Shown piece after piece: positions 53,988 through 63,097 of a stretch of 64,000 nucleotides of DNA. Origin of the DNA: Hyphomicrobiales bacterium (GTDB lineage: Bacteria; Pseudomonadota; Alphaproteobacteria; Rhizobiales; Aestuariivirgaceae); contig JANYHN010000003.1 of the NCBI GenBank assembly GCA_025359045.1, positions 38,778 to 102,777 of the forward strand, given 5' to 3'. Under the pieces are notes generated by a model. The model did no database searches, was not told the DNA's origin, and saw only the letters and a program-made list of their open reading frames with translations. The first letter of the stretch is position 1. Each line of letters starts with the position of its first letter. The position numbers were made by a program, and so were the translations under genes.

Positions 53988-56900
53988 TGGCCAGCAAACC
54001 ATATCGTTTAGCGCAAGGCGGCAGCCTGATTGATCGTTCGCGCAAGGTGACATTCAGCTTTGATGGCAAAGATGTTTCTGGTTACGCTGGTGATACATTG
54101 GCTTCGGCAGTGCTCGCATCGGGCCAAAAACTTTTTGGGCGCTCATTTAAATACCACCGTCCGCGCGGGCTTGTGGGTCTCGGCTCTGAAGAAATGAACG
54201 CGCTGATCGGCGTGGGCCAAGGCAACAAGCATGAGCCAAATTTGCGCGCCACGCAGATCGAAATTTTTGAAGGTCTCAACGCCGAAAGCCAAAACCGCTG
54301 GCCCTCACTCAAATACGATATTGGTGCGATCAATTCCAAATTCTCGCGATTCTTGCCGGGTGGATTTTATTATAAAACCTTCATGTGGCCACGCTCATTT
54401 TGGAAACATGTGTACGAGCCTTTCATCCGCAAAGCCGCAGGCCTCGGCAAAGCACCAGAGGGCCGCGACACTGACACCTACGAACATATGCATATTCATG
54501 CTGATCTGATTGTGATCGGTGCTGGCATTGCTGGCCTTGCTGCTGCAGAAGCCGCAGCACTTAGCGGGGCAAAAGTTTTGCTGTGTGATGAGAATCCAGT
54601 TTTGGGCGGCATTGCTGATCTCACGGCTGGAAAGATCGATGGTGAATGTGTTGAAGATTACGCAAAGGCCGCAGCAACGCGTCTGAATGCAATGCCAAAT
54701 GTGCATGTGCTTTCGCGCACCACCGTCGTTGGCCATTTTCACCAAAACTATCTGATGGCGTTTGAACGCGTGGGCGATCATGACCCTGCAATTCTGGCAT
54801 CAGGCGCGCCCAAGCATCGCTTATGGAAAATTCGGGCGCATCACGTCATTGTTGCAACAGGCGCCCTCGAACGCCCCATCGCATTTGCAAATAACGACCG
54901 CCCTAACATCATGCTCGCCTCTGCGGTTCGCGGCATGATAGGTCGCTATGGTGTAACGCCGGGCAACACAGGTATTGTGTTCACAAATAATGATGATGCT
55001 TATCTCACGGCTTTTGCACTCAAGAAAGCTGGCATCAATGTGCGCGTGGTTGATTCACGTTCGCGTTCGGACGGTGATTTGGTGAAGCGTGCTATCGCTG
55101 ATGGCATTGACGTTTCACTTGGCTCCGTGATCTCTGCTGTTGAGGGCACGCTAGAAGTTAAGGCGGTCAAGATCGCCGCATACCGTAAAGGCCAAGGCCG
55201 CGTGATTACCGAGCGCCGTTTTGAGTGTGATTTCATCGCAATGTCCGGCGGTTGGAACCCAGCCCTGCATCTTTGGTGTCACAATGGGGGTAAGATTCAT
55301 TTTGATGATACTTTGCAAAGCTTCCGTCCGCTTTCACACTCTGATGCTATCACCGCTATCGGCGCTGCCAACGGCACAATGGGCGTGGCTGATACTTTAG
55401 CTGAAGCGCATGGTGCTGGTGAAGCAGCGGCAAAATCCGTCCTCAAAAAAGCGAAGGCGGTAAAAGCAACCAAATTCAAAATCGAAGAACCCATTCGCGG
55501 CGCGCTCGAATCCATGTGGTTTGCACCTGCCACCGGTCTTTACAATGAAGGCAACAAGCACTTCATCGATTTCCAAAATGACGTGACCGCCGCTGACCTC
55601 GAACTCGCACAGCGCGAAGGTTATGAATCAATTGAACACACCAAGCGTTATACAACCTTTGGCATGGCCACTGATCAAGGGAAGACATCGAATATAAATG
55701 GTTTGGGAGTTCTATCAGAAGCCACGGGCAAAACTATTCCCGAAATCGGCACAACGACTTTCCGCCCACCCTATACACCTTATTCATTCGGTTCGATTGC
55801 GGGTGCGCACACAGGTGCATTGTTTCTGCCTATCCGCCAGACGCCGATTTTCAATTGGCATAAGTCGCATGGCGCGACATTTGAGCCCGTGGGCCAATGG
55901 CGCAGAGCCTACACCTATTCACAAGTCGGTGAAGATAAGCATGCTTCGATCACAAGAGAAATCCTCTGTGTACGGAATAAAGTGGGAATGCTTGATGCTT
56001 CCACGCTTGGTAAGATCGAGATTAAAGGGCCAGATGCTGCTGAGTTTCTTGACCGCATATACACCAACACATTCTCCACGCTCAAAGTGGGTCGCTGCCG
56101 TTACGGGCTCATGATGAATGAATTGGGCTTCCTCACTGATGATGGCGTGACGGTTCGTCTGGCTGATGATCATTTCTTGATGCACACAACATCAGGCGGA
56201 GCAGACCGCATTGCCGCGTGGCTGGAAGAGTGGCTGCAAACGGAATGGACGAATTATAAAGTATATGTCACTCCGGTCACCGAACAATGGGCGCAATTTG
56301 CTATAGCGGGTCCAAAAGCCCGCGATGTGTTGACCAAGCTGGATCCTGATTTTGATATATCAAATGAAGCTCTGCCCCATATGTCTTTCAAGCAAGGCAA
56401 TATCGCTGGCTATCCCATCCGCCTTTACCGCATCAGCTTTTCTGGCGAGCTTTCATATGAAGTTGCCACGCCCGCCAATTTTGGCCAAGGCTTGTGGAAC
56501 GCCATTATGGAAGCAGGCGAAGAATTCGGCCTCACAGCTTATGGCACTGAAGCCCTGCATGTGCTTCGTGCCGAGAAGGGGTACATCGTTATTGGTGATG
56601 AAACCGATGGCACCACCACGCCAATTGACGTTGGGATGGACGGCATGGTTTCAAAAAAGAAACCTGATTTCATCGGCAAGCGTTCGCTCGAACAGTCTTT
56701 CCTCAAAGGACCAAACCGCAAGCAACTCGTGGGTCTTCTCACCGAAGAACCAAATGATGTGTTGCCTGACGGCGCTTATGCTGTGCGCGTGTTGAAAGAC
56801 AAGCCGCCCATGGAAATGATTGGGCAAGTGACCTCAACTTATATGTCGCCAACTTTAGGCCGCTCCATTGCCATGGCACTGATTGAGAATGGCCGCGACC

Positions 56901-57007
56901 GGATGGGTGAAGTTTTGTCCTTCCCGCTAGAGGGCGGCAAGGTGATGAAAGCAACCATCACAGGCACTGTGTTTTACGATAAAGAAGGAGCGCGCATAAA
57001 TGGCTGA
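53987..57007 (+). CDS. soxA: sarcosine oxidase alpha subunit
   Basis: A 1006-residue subunit in the same order as its paralogue: ferredoxin-like start (VTFSFDGKDVSGYAGDTLASAVLASG), dinucleotide-binding core (LIVIGAGIAGLAAAEAAALSG near 178), SoxA central region (HFIDFQNDVTAADLELAQREGYESIEHTKRYTTFGMATDQGK), and C-terminal folate-binding GcvT domains (KVGMLDASTLGKIEIKGPDAAEF; GELSYEVATPANFG). It binds NAD and tetrahydrofolate and yields methylene-tetrahydrofolate. It overlaps soxG by eight bases. Confidence 0.93.
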   Translation: MASKPYRLAQGGSLIDRSRKVTFSFDGKDVSGYAGDTLASAVLASGQKLFGRSFKYHRPRGLVGLGSEEMNALIGVGQGNKHEPNLRATQIEIFEGLNAESQNRWPSLKYDIGAINSKFSRFLPGGFYYKTFMWPRSFWKHVYEPFIRKAAGLGKAPEGRDTDTYEHMHIHADLIVIGAGIAGLAAAEAAALSGAKVLLCDENPVLGGIADLTAGKIDGECVEDYAKAAATRLNAMPNVHVLSRTTVVGHFHQNYLMAFERVGDHDPAILASGAPKHRLWKIRAHHVIVATGALERPIAFANNDRPNIMLASAVRGMIGRYGVTPGNTGIVFTNNDDAYLTAFALKKAGINVRVVDSRSRSDGDLVKRAIADGIDVSLGSVISAVEGTLEVKAVKIAAYRKGQGRVITERRFECDFIAMSGGWNPALHLWCHNGGKIHFDDTLQSFRPLSHSDAITAIGAANGTMGVADTLAEAHGAGEAAAKSVLKKAKAVKATKFKIEEPIRGALESMWFAPATGLYNEGNKHFIDFQNDVTAADLELAQREGYESIEHTKRYTTFGMATDQGKTSNINGLGVLSEATGKTIPEIGTTTFRPPYTPYSFGSIAGAHTGALFLPIRQTPIFNWHKSHGATFEPVGQWRRAYTYSQVGEDKHASITREILCVRNKVGMLDASTLGKIEIKGPDAAEFLDRIYTNTFSTLKVGRCRYGLMMNELGFLTDDGVTVRLADDHFLMHTTSGGADRIAAWLEEWLQTEWTNYKVYVTPVTEQWAQFAIAGPKARDVLTKLDPDFDISNEALPHMSFKQGNIAGYPIRLYRISFSGELSYEVATPANFGQGLWNAIMEAGEEFGLTAYGTEALHVLRAEKGYIVIGDETDGTTTPIDVGMDGMVSKKKPDFIGKRSLEQSFLKGPNRKQLVGLLTEEPNDVLPDGAYAVRVLKDKPPMEMIGQVTSTYMSPTLGRSIAMALIENGRDRMGEVLSFPLEGGKVMKATITGTVFYDKEGARING

Positions 57008-57590
57008 TCTTCATTTTGAATCTGCGCTTGCTCATCGCATCGCGCCAGACACCACCAGCATATCAATCCGCGAAATATCCGAACGCGGCATGATTGATTT
57101 GCGTGGCAACACCGCTGATAAAAAATTCATGTCTGCAGCGAAATCAGCACTCGGTGTTGAACTTCCGAAAGCCCCGCGCACCTCAACAACATTTGGCGAT
57201 GTGCAAGTGCTATGGCTGTCAACCGACCAGTGGCTTATTCTTACAGGTCGCGCGCGCGTCACCGCATTGCTGGGTGATCTGCGCAAGTCCCTCGGTACAA
57301 TTTTCTCCCTCGCTGTAGATGTTTCCGACATGCGTTCAATCATTCGTCTTGAAGGTGATGGCGTTCGTGAAACCTTGATGAAGGGTTCAACGCTCGATTT
57401 GATCAGTGAAGACTACGCCCCTGGCACAGTGCGCCGCATGCGCTTTGCCGAAATTGCTGCGCTGCTGCATGTGGTCGAGCAGAACATGATCGATATTTAT
57501 GTTTTCCGGTCGTACGCCGATTATGCTTGGGAGTTTTTAATGAAGGCGGCGCGCAAGGGCAGCGAAGTGAAGCTGTTTCCCAACAGCTAA
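57000..57590 (+). CDS. soxG: sarcosine oxidase gamma subunit
   Basis: A 196-residue subunit with ISIREISERGMIDLRGNTADKKF at the start, VQVLWLSTDQWLILTG, DVSDMRSIIRLEGDGVRETLMKGSTLDL and the end VFRSYADYAWEFLMKAARKGSEV, all SoxG features. It completes the soxBDAG operon and has no ORF of the same operon after it. Role in the complex is structural and folate-related; details are not well defined even for characterised enzymes. Confidence 0.9.
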   Translation: MADLHFESALAHRIAPDTTSISIREISERGMIDLRGNTADKKFMSAAKSALGVELPKAPRTSTTFGDVQVLWLSTDQWLILTGRARVTALLGDLRKSLGTIFSLAVDVSDMRSIIRLEGDGVRETLMKGSTLDLISEDYAPGTVRRMRFAEIAALLHVVEQNMIDIYVFRSYADYAWEFLMKAARKGSEVKLFPNS

Positions 57591-57883
57591 AGCATTAGAA
57601 ATTCAATTGAATTCGACTTCTCGTTAGGCAGTCAGTCGAAAGCTGGGCGGCTTGCGGAATGATTTCAAGCCTAGGTCACGAAGTCGTGCGTTATTGTACC
57701 CAAGTGTGAAATATTTTGTTTTTCCCAGCAAATCATATTTATAACCCGTTGATTTAATTATATTAATAAATGCTATATTTGTGGTTACAGTTTACTGGCC
57801 TTTGCTGAATTGAGGACTATATCTAGTCCATCGGGACGGAATGAACAAATCCCATACTGAGTAATTAAACAAAGGAAATTATC
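57591..57883. other. gene-free stretch before the first small secreted protein
   Basis: About 290 bases, AT-rich in the second half (taattatattaataaatgc region). There is a small palindrome aattcaattgaatt near 57600 and an aaaggaaa ribosome-binding site at the end. No coding frame or RNA gene is recognisable. It probably contains the promoter of the small gene at 57884. Confidence 0.5.
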
Positions 57884-58063
57884 ATGAAAAAGTTCTCAAT
57901 TACACTTTTGGCTTTGGCCGCACTTTCAACGGCTGCATTAGCAAACGACAACCGCGATGGCCGTGGCTCTACGGATAGTCTCGGTCAATTTACATCACCA
58001 ACAGGTGGTGCGACTGTGTTCGACAAAGCTATGCCAAAGATGATGATGCGCACGCATAAGTAA
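57884..58063 (+). CDS. small secreted protein, 59 residues (paralogue 1)
   Basis: The frame has an aaaggaaa ribosome-binding site and a clean signal peptide (MKKFSITLLALAALSTAALA, cleavage after ALA). The predicted mature part is 39 residues beginning NDNRDGRGSTDSLGQFT and ending with methionines and histidine (MPKMMMRTHK). Of its first 37 residues, 28 match the small protein at 58399. It matches no family I know. A strong terminator hairpin follows, so it appears to be a stand-alone transcript. Similarity between the two genes including the mature motif argues for real, selected proteins. Confidence 0.75.
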   Translation: MKKFSITLLALAALSTAALANDNRDGRGSTDSLGQFTSPTGGATVFDKAMPKMMMRTHK

Positions 58064-58398
58064 TTGTCAGCATCTGCTCTAATCCAAGCTGTATTTTTTT
58101 CTAGTAAATGACCACAAGTGTTAATCAGCCGTTTCATATGAGCAATTAACTATTTTTTTTCGCCGGCCAAGGACAACTTGGCCGGCAAAATTTTTGCGAA
58201 GACCCCACCCTAATGTAACTGACTTCCTTAGCCCAAAAAAACCGTTCAACTTTTCATACACGCGTGTGTGATTGAAGTTCACGACATCGTGGCGGGAAAA
58301 TCAAAACCAACCCCCACATCTCTACGTTTAGACTACATCAGCGGGCAGAAATAAATCAGCTCATGAAAAAACAAGTAACTTTTAATTGGAGAAATATT
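58064..58398. other. intergenic stretch between the two small secreted-protein genes
   Basis: Holds the terminator at 58162-58195 and, after it, about 200 bases that should contain the promoter of the second small gene. Palindromes acacgcgtgt (near 58259) and cacga-ca-tcgtg (near 58280) could be regulator sites. ttggagaaatatt just before 58399 is a good ribosome-binding site. No other gene is visible. Confidence 0.5.
58162..58195 (+). terminator. intrinsic terminator after first small gene
   Basis: Perfect arms gccggccaag (58162-58171) and cttggccggc (58177-58186) with loop gacaa, flanked by tttttttt on the left and aaaattttt on the right. A typical strong intrinsic terminator. Confidence 0.85.
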
Positions 58399-58638
58399 AT
58401 GAACAAATTTGCAATCACAGTATTGGCATTGGCCGCGCTTTCAACAGCCACTTTTGCTAGTGATAATCGCGATAGCCGTGGCTACACTGACTCACTCGGA
58501 ATGTTTACGTTATTGGATAACAATGCATCCGTCGCGACTAATTCCGACATCGGCCATTTGAACTACAGAGGCGTGTTGACAAAAAAAGAAATTAACCGCC
58601 TGTTTGAAAAGAATAACGACATGGGTTCCAGCTACTAA
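58399..58638 (+). CDS. small secreted protein, 79 residues (paralogue 2)
   Basis: Signal peptide MNKFAITVLALAALSTATFA, then SDNRDSRGYTDSLGMFT, the same motif as in the protein at 57884, then a different, more polar tail (NNASVATNSDIGHLN, ending RLFEKNNDMGSSY). GGAG lies eight bases before ATG 58399; an upstream ATG in frame at 58363 would spoil the signal peptide. The gene has its own terminator. Function unknown; the divergent tails with a constant (S/N)DNRDxRGxTDSLGxFT head suggest duplication followed by divergence. Confidence 0.78.
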   Translation: MNKFAITVLALAALSTATFASDNRDSRGYTDSLGMFTLLDNNASVATNSDIGHLNYRGVLTKKEINRLFEKNNDMGSSY

Positions 58639-58662
58639 TTTACCCGTGAAAGTTTGTAAAAT

Positions 58663-58696
58663 AGCCGACCGGAAATTTCCGGTCGGCTTATTTTTT
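58663..58696. terminator. bidirectional terminator between second small gene and metF
   Basis: A perfect 26-base palindrome with arms agccgaccgg and ccggtcggct around aaattt, followed on the plus strand by tatttttt. Its end touches the metF stop codon, so it probably serves both convergent transcripts. Confidence 0.85.
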
Positions 58697-59584
58697 GCGA
58701 CTGTTCATCCAGTCGAACAATTTATCAAAGCCCCCAAATGGATAAAGATGCGGAGCGGCAATTCCAATCTCCGGCTTATCAAAATGCAACAGCGCCAATT
58801 GATCTACAAACTCTGTCGGCTCGGAGACTGATAGTAGCTTGGTAATGTTCAACGCTTGCTTGCGAATAAAGCGTGCTGAATTACCAACACCACACATTGC
58901 AGCATAGCGCACCAATGTCTTAATCGTGGCAGGTCCAGGCACGCCCACATGCAGTGGCAGATCAATGCCCTGTTCGCGCAAGTTCGTAGCCCACAGAGCC
59001 AGCGGCCCAGCATCAAACAAAAACTGCGTGGCTATAAAGCCATCGATATTTTTTTCTTTCAACCACGCCTGCTTGTTTTTGAGCGCCGCCAGAAGTGCTG
59101 CCTCGCCGTGAATTTTAGTGATGTCGGGGTTACCTTCAGGGTGGCCCGCTATGCCAATTCGCTTTAATCCGTTGGATTCAAACACCCCTGAATCCATCAA
59201 TTGAATCGCGGCATCGTATTTTCCAATTGGCTCAGGCGCACCACCTCCCAAGCACAATATTGTTGTCACTTTCGCTTTGTCAGCAAAAGCCCCGATGCGT
59301 GATTTCAAATCCTCTTTGTCACGCAAAAAGCGAGCTGGCACATGTGGAACCGGTTCAAACCCTGCGTCACGCAAAACGACACAGGCGTTGATTTGAGCAT
59401 CAACTTCTGCCGGATCAATCAGCGCGATAAAAACATTGGTTCCCTTGGCCAGATTGGCGCTCAACAGTGGCAGTTTTTCAATTTGCTTTGGAGTAATTTC
59501 AATTGATAGTTTTTCAAGAAATGCCTTGCCCGGATTTTCTACTGTCGCCGAGGTGGCTTTACTGTGCAAATGAGGGGCGTTCAT
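58688..59584 (-). CDS. methylenetetrahydrofolate reductase-like protein (MetF family)
   Basis: A 298-residue TIM-barrel flavoprotein of the MetF family: LSIEITPKQIEKL at the start, VPHVPARFLRDKEDLKSRI, TTILCLGGGAPEPIGKYDAAIQLM, RIGIAGHPEGNP, and DGFIATQFLFDAGPLALWATNLREQGIDLPLHVGVPGPA. These correspond to the family's FAD and folate regions, though sequence is divergent from housekeeping MetF. Next to soxBDAG and the AraC regulator, it may process methylene-tetrahydrofolate formed by sarcosine oxidation. Homologues linked to methyl-amine catabolism are known; direction of the reaction is not evident. Confidence 0.82.
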   Translation of the reverse strand: MNAPHLHSKATSATVENPGKAFLEKLSIEITPKQIEKLPLLSANLAKGTNVFIALIDPAEVDAQINACVVLRDAGFEPVPHVPARFLRDKEDLKSRIGAFADKAKVTTILCLGGGAPEPIGKYDAAIQLMDSGVFESNGLKRIGIAGHPEGNPDITKIHGEAALLAALKNKQAWLKEKNIDGFIATQFLFDAGPLALWATNLREQGIDLPLHVGVPGPATIKTLVRYAAMCGVGNSARFIRKQALNITKLLSVSEPTEFVDQLALLHFDKPEIGIAAPHLYPFGGFDKLFDWMNSRKK

Positions 59585-59769
59585 CGTTCTAAATTCCGAA
59601 TTGATAAATCAAATATTGCCTCAAGCCCTTAAAATCGCACAGTCATTAGCGACAGCCTTTGCCGGAATACGACTGTTAACACTGTCATAAGTCGTTTTTA
59701 AACAATCGAATGGCGTTAGTGGACAATTGCGTGCCATTGGCGCAGAATGATCTTAAGGGAGATTTTTCA
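59585..59769. promoter_or_regulatory. divergent control region of metF-like gene and AraC regulator
   Basis: Contains tgttaaca (59674-59681) within a looser repeat cgact (59670-59674) and agtcg (59690-59694), candidate regulator sites, and an aagggag ribosome-binding site for the AraC gene. No promoter boxes stand out. Confidence 0.35.
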
Positions 59770-60750
59770 ATGTTTGGCGACAAAGCGAAAGAATTGCCAC
59801 AAATTGTGGCATTGGTCCTTATACCTGAATTTACGATGATGCCAGTGACTTCAGTTATTGAGCCATTGCGAATTGCAAATCGGCTTTCAGAAAAGAATCT
59901 CTATAAATGGACTTTGCACTCCCTCGACGGCCAGCCCGTCTTGGCTTCTAGCCAAATTCTCACCATGGTGAATGGCGACCTTGAGACGATCCATCAAGAT
60001 GCTACCGTCGTCATTTGTGCTGGGCTCAGCGTGCAGCGCCACACCGATAAGCGCATGCTGAGTTGGTTACGCAAGACCGCGCGACGAGGTGCCGTGATCG
60101 GCGCTGTATGCACAGGTGCGCATATCCTTGCTGAAGCGGGCTTGCTTGATGGCTATCGCTGCACCATCCATTGGGAAAATTTGCCAGGCTTTTCAGAAGC
60201 ATTCCCCGAGATCAAAGCAACAGGTGGATTATTTGAAATCGACGGAGAACGCTTTACCAGCGCGGGCGGTACCACTGCCATTGATATGATGCTCACAATT
60301 ATTGCCAGTCAACATGGACCCGATTTGGCAGCCTCTGTTGCAGAAGCAATTTTACACTCGCCAATTCGCCACCACAGCGAAAATCAGCGCATGTCGTTGC
60401 CCGCCCGTATTGGCGCGCGCCATCCGAAATTGGTTTCTATTATTGAAAAGATGGAAGAGAATCTCGAGGATCCATTGTCGCCCAGTTTATTGGCAAAGCA
60501 GGCTGGCCTTTCGACACGGCAACTCGAACGCCTGTTTCGGCGTTATCTCGATCGTTCGCCAAAGCGCTACTATTTGGAGTTGCGATTGAAGAAAGCACGT
60601 TCGCTTCTCTTGCAGACTGATATGTCGGTCATCAATGTGGCGCTGGCATGCGGTTTTTCTTCGCCTTCACATTTTTCAAAATGCTACCGGGCTTTTTATG
60701 GCAGAACACCTTACCGTGAGCGCGGCGTTCCAGTTTCTGAAGCAGCATAA
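59770..60750 (+). CDS. GlxA/GbdR-type AraC-family regulator with DJ-1/PfpI-like domain
   Basis: About 326 residues: N-terminal class I amidotransferase-like domain (VALVLIPEFTMMPVTSVIEPLRIANRL; GAVCTGAHILAEAGLLDGYRCTIHWEN) and C-terminal AraC double helix-turn-helix (PSLLAKQAGLSTRQLERLFRRYLDRSPKRYYLELRLKKARSLLLQ; VALACGFSSPSHFSKCYRAFYGRTP). This class includes GbdR and GlxA, regulators of glycine betaine, dimethylglycine and sarcosine catabolism. Divergent from metF and near soxBDAG, it is the likely activator of both. ATG 59770 is supported by aagggag eight bases upstream. Confidence 0.88.
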   Translation: MFGDKAKELPQIVALVLIPEFTMMPVTSVIEPLRIANRLSEKNLYKWTLHSLDGQPVLASSQILTMVNGDLETIHQDATVVICAGLSVQRHTDKRMLSWLRKTARRGAVIGAVCTGAHILAEAGLLDGYRCTIHWENLPGFSEAFPEIKATGGLFEIDGERFTSAGGTTAIDMMLTIIASQHGPDLAASVAEAILHSPIRHHSENQRMSLPARIGARHPKLVSIIEKMEENLEDPLSPSLLAKQAGLSTRQLERLFRRYLDRSPKRYYLELRLKKARSLLLQTDMSVINVALACGFSSPSHFSKCYRAFYGRTPYRERGVPVSEAA

Positions 60751-60754
60751 AAAC

Positions 60755-60782
60755 GGGGAGCAAGCCTTACAGCTCGCTCCCC
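60755..60782 (+). terminator. hairpin after the AraC regulator gene
   Basis: Arms ggggagc (60755-60761) and gctcccc (60776-60782) lie just after the stop codon. No T run follows, so termination strength is uncertain. The remaining bases to 61021 show nothing recognisable. Confidence 0.45.
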
Positions 60783-61021
60783 CGGCTAGCACAAATTGCG
60801 ACTGGGGGCAGTAAACAAGATGTGCCCGCCGATCTCTTGCAATTAAAGATTGCGGACATTGTTAAAGAATACAAAGCACATTGTTATAACTCTGGTCAAT
60901 AGTATTCATCTAAATTGTTAAGTTATGCCTAAAGTGTTCGCATGAGTTGAATAATAATCGTCTGCAACAAGAAACTGTAATAACGCGGGTTTCAAATAAT
61001 GACATCGTTGCATTCAAAAGT

Positions 61022-62398
61022 TTAAGCGATAGACGGCAACTTAAGATTGAAACTTAATCCACGCCACTCGGAATCAGAAAGTTCGATTGTTCCACCATAC
61101 ATCGAAGCTGTTTCCGAAATGATGGACATGCCAAGGCCAGAACCAGGTTTGCTTTCATCCAAACGCTCTCCACGCTTCAATGCTGCCGCTCTATTTCCTG
61201 CTGGAATTCCCGGGCCGTCATCGTTGACAGTCAGCATCAGCCAAGACCTGCCATCATCACCACTGGGTAAGAGTTGAACGGCCTTTACGAGAATCTGCGA
61301 TTTTGCCCATTTGCAGGCATTATCCATCACATTGCCAACCATCTCTTCCAAGTCTTGCCGCTCGCCGCGAAATCGCAAATTTGCTGGCGCATCAACAGTA
61401 ATTTTTAAATCGCGATCACGGTTGATCCTCATCAATGTTCGCGCCAGCGATTGAAGCACCGGCTCAACATCAGTGGCCGACCCAATGGTTTGTGCCCTCG
61501 CGGCTCGCCGCGCGCGGTCAAGATAAAGGTTCACTTGATCGCGCATCACATCGATCTGTTCCTTCACCTTTTCAGCAAGTGGGCCTTTGTTGTCGCGGGC
61601 CTCGTTTGTCAGAACACTGATGGGTGTTTTGAGCGCATGCGCCAGATTTCCGACCTGCATGCGCGCGCGCTCAATCACTTCAAAATTTGCTTGCACCAAA
61701 AGATTAAGTTCATCGGCCACAGGTTGAATTTCACCCGGAAAGTTATCGTGCAGCATTTCAATTTTGCCACCGCGAATATCATTCAAAGCATGTTGCATTT
61801 CAGCAAGCGGTCGCAATCCAAATCGCACTTGGGCCATCAGCGCTAACAACAGGCCAGCACCGAGCAGTCCTAGCACCGTTAAAAGCGTCTGCCGAAATGA
61901 AGCAACTTCAGCTTTCAATTCATCAAAATTACCGGCAACAAGAAATGAAAAATCTTGTGGGCTGCCAAACAATTTCAATCGCTGCTCAATCACCCGCAGC
62001 TGTTTGCCTTCTTTATCGAAAGCAGAAAAGCTGGCAACGCCTTCCGCATCACGTTTACTCAATGCTGCATCTGGCACAGCCAAATGTTGCTCTAAAAGAG
62101 AATCTGAAGCTAAAAGTCTCTCATGCTTGTCAGTTGAACTCACCTGCCAATACCAACCCGACAACGGCAAAGAAAAACGCGTGTCAGCAATCGGCCCTTG
62201 GAGCTTGGGCGTGCCATCTGCACTAAGCTCGACATTGGCGAGAATGCCGTCCAACGCCGCCTTCAAGCGCTGGTCAAAGTTTCTTTCCAACGCCTGCTGA
62301 AAAAGCGCGTTCAACAAAAACGCAGCCACAGCCAACAGAACGATGGCAATTAAAGCCGATGACGCAAGCAGCCGAAACGAAAGTGAATTAACCCGCAT
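61022..62398 (-). CDS. feuQ: FeuQ/PhoQ-like sensor histidine kinase
   Basis: A 458-residue kinase: helix near residue 15 (LASSALIAIVLLAVAAFLLNALF), periplasmic sensor region with DTRFSLPLSGWYWQVSS, second helix near 170 (LLTVLGLLGAGLLLALMAQV), HAMP-like linker, phospho-His box VGNLAHALKTPISVLTNEA, and ATPase motifs NACKWA, DDGPGI and GSGLGMSII. SGWYWQV and AHALKTP are typical of the FeuQ group of rhizobia. It overlaps feuP by 11 bases. In Sinorhizobium FeuPQ controls cyclic glucan export; the target here is unknown. Confidence 0.82.
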   Translation of the reverse strand: MRVNSLSFRLLASSALIAIVLLAVAAFLLNALFQQALERNFDQRLKAALDGILANVELSADGTPKLQGPIADTRFSLPLSGWYWQVSSTDKHERLLASDSLLEQHLAVPDAALSKRDAEGVASFSAFDKEGKQLRVIEQRLKLFGSPQDFSFLVAGNFDELKAEVASFRQTLLTVLGLLGAGLLLALMAQVRFGLRPLAEMQHALNDIRGGKIEMLHDNFPGEIQPVADELNLLVQANFEVIERARMQVGNLAHALKTPISVLTNEARDNKGPLAEKVKEQIDVMRDQVNLYLDRARRAARAQTIGSATDVEPVLQSLARTLMRINRDRDLKITVDAPANLRFRGERQDLEEMVGNVMDNACKWAKSQILVKAVQLLPSGDDGRSWLMLTVNDDGPGIPAGNRAAALKRGERLDESKPGSGLGMSIISETASMYGGTIELSDSEWRGLSFNLKLPSIA

Positions 62399-63059
62399 TC
62401 CCTTGCTCGCTCATGCAATAGCCCATGCCGCGAATGGTTTGCAAAACATCAACGCCAAGTTTCTTGCGCAAGCGGCCAACAAAAACTTCCACCGTGTTTG
62501 AATCGCGATCAAAATCTTGATCATAAAGATGTTCAACCAACTCCGTGCGCGAAACCACTTTGCCATTATGGTGCATCAGATAAGACAGAAGACGAAATTC
62601 AAGCGAAGTGAGTTTGATGGCATTGCCGTTGACTGTGACCTTTGCATTGGCTGTATCAAGCGCCACAGGTCCGCAGGTCAATTCGCTCGTGGCATGGCCA
62701 GCACTGCGCCGCAACAGCGCACGAACCCGCGCCAACACTTCTTCCATATGAAATGGCTTGGTCACATAATCATCGGCACCAGCATCAAAGCCCGCCACCT
62801 TGTCGCTCCAACGATCCCGCGCCGTTAAAATCAACACCGGCGTTTTCTTGCCAGAACGTCGCCATTTTTCTAGAACGCTCACGCCGTCCATCACGGGCAA
62901 GCCAATATCGAGCACAATGGCATCATAGGGTTCTGTATCACCAAGGAAGTGGCCTTCTTCGCCATCAAAGGCTTTGTCTGCCACATAGCCCGCATCAGTC
63001 AGGGCCGTCACCAGTTGGCGGTTTAGGTCAACATCGTCTTCCACCACAAGAATGCGCAT
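62388..63059 (-). CDS. feuP: FeuP/PhoP-like OmpR-family response regulator
   Basis: A 223-residue regulator: receiver (MRILVVEDDVDLNRQLVTAL; Asp in AIVLDIGLPVMDG; Lys in VTKPFHM) and OmpR winged helix (IKLTSLEFRLLSYLMHHNGKVVSRTELVEHLYDQD; NTVEVFVGRLRKKLG). ATG 63059 begins the receiver exactly; an ATG at 63077 adds six residues. Partner of FeuQ and transcribed just after a small periplasmic protein gene. Confidence 0.85.
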   Translation of the reverse strand: MRILVVEDDVDLNRQLVTALTDAGYVADKAFDGEEGHFLGDTEPYDAIVLDIGLPVMDGVSVLEKWRRSGKKTPVLILTARDRWSDKVAGFDAGADDYVTKPFHMEEVLARVRALLRRSAGHATSELTCGPVALDTANAKVTVNGNAIKLTSLEFRLLSYLMHHNGKVVSRTELVEHLYDQDFDRDSNTVEVFVGRLRKKLGVDVLQTIRGMGYCMSEQGNAG

Positions 63060-63097
63060 AATCCGGTCCTTCTGCATTGTGGCAGCGCGGACTGGAA

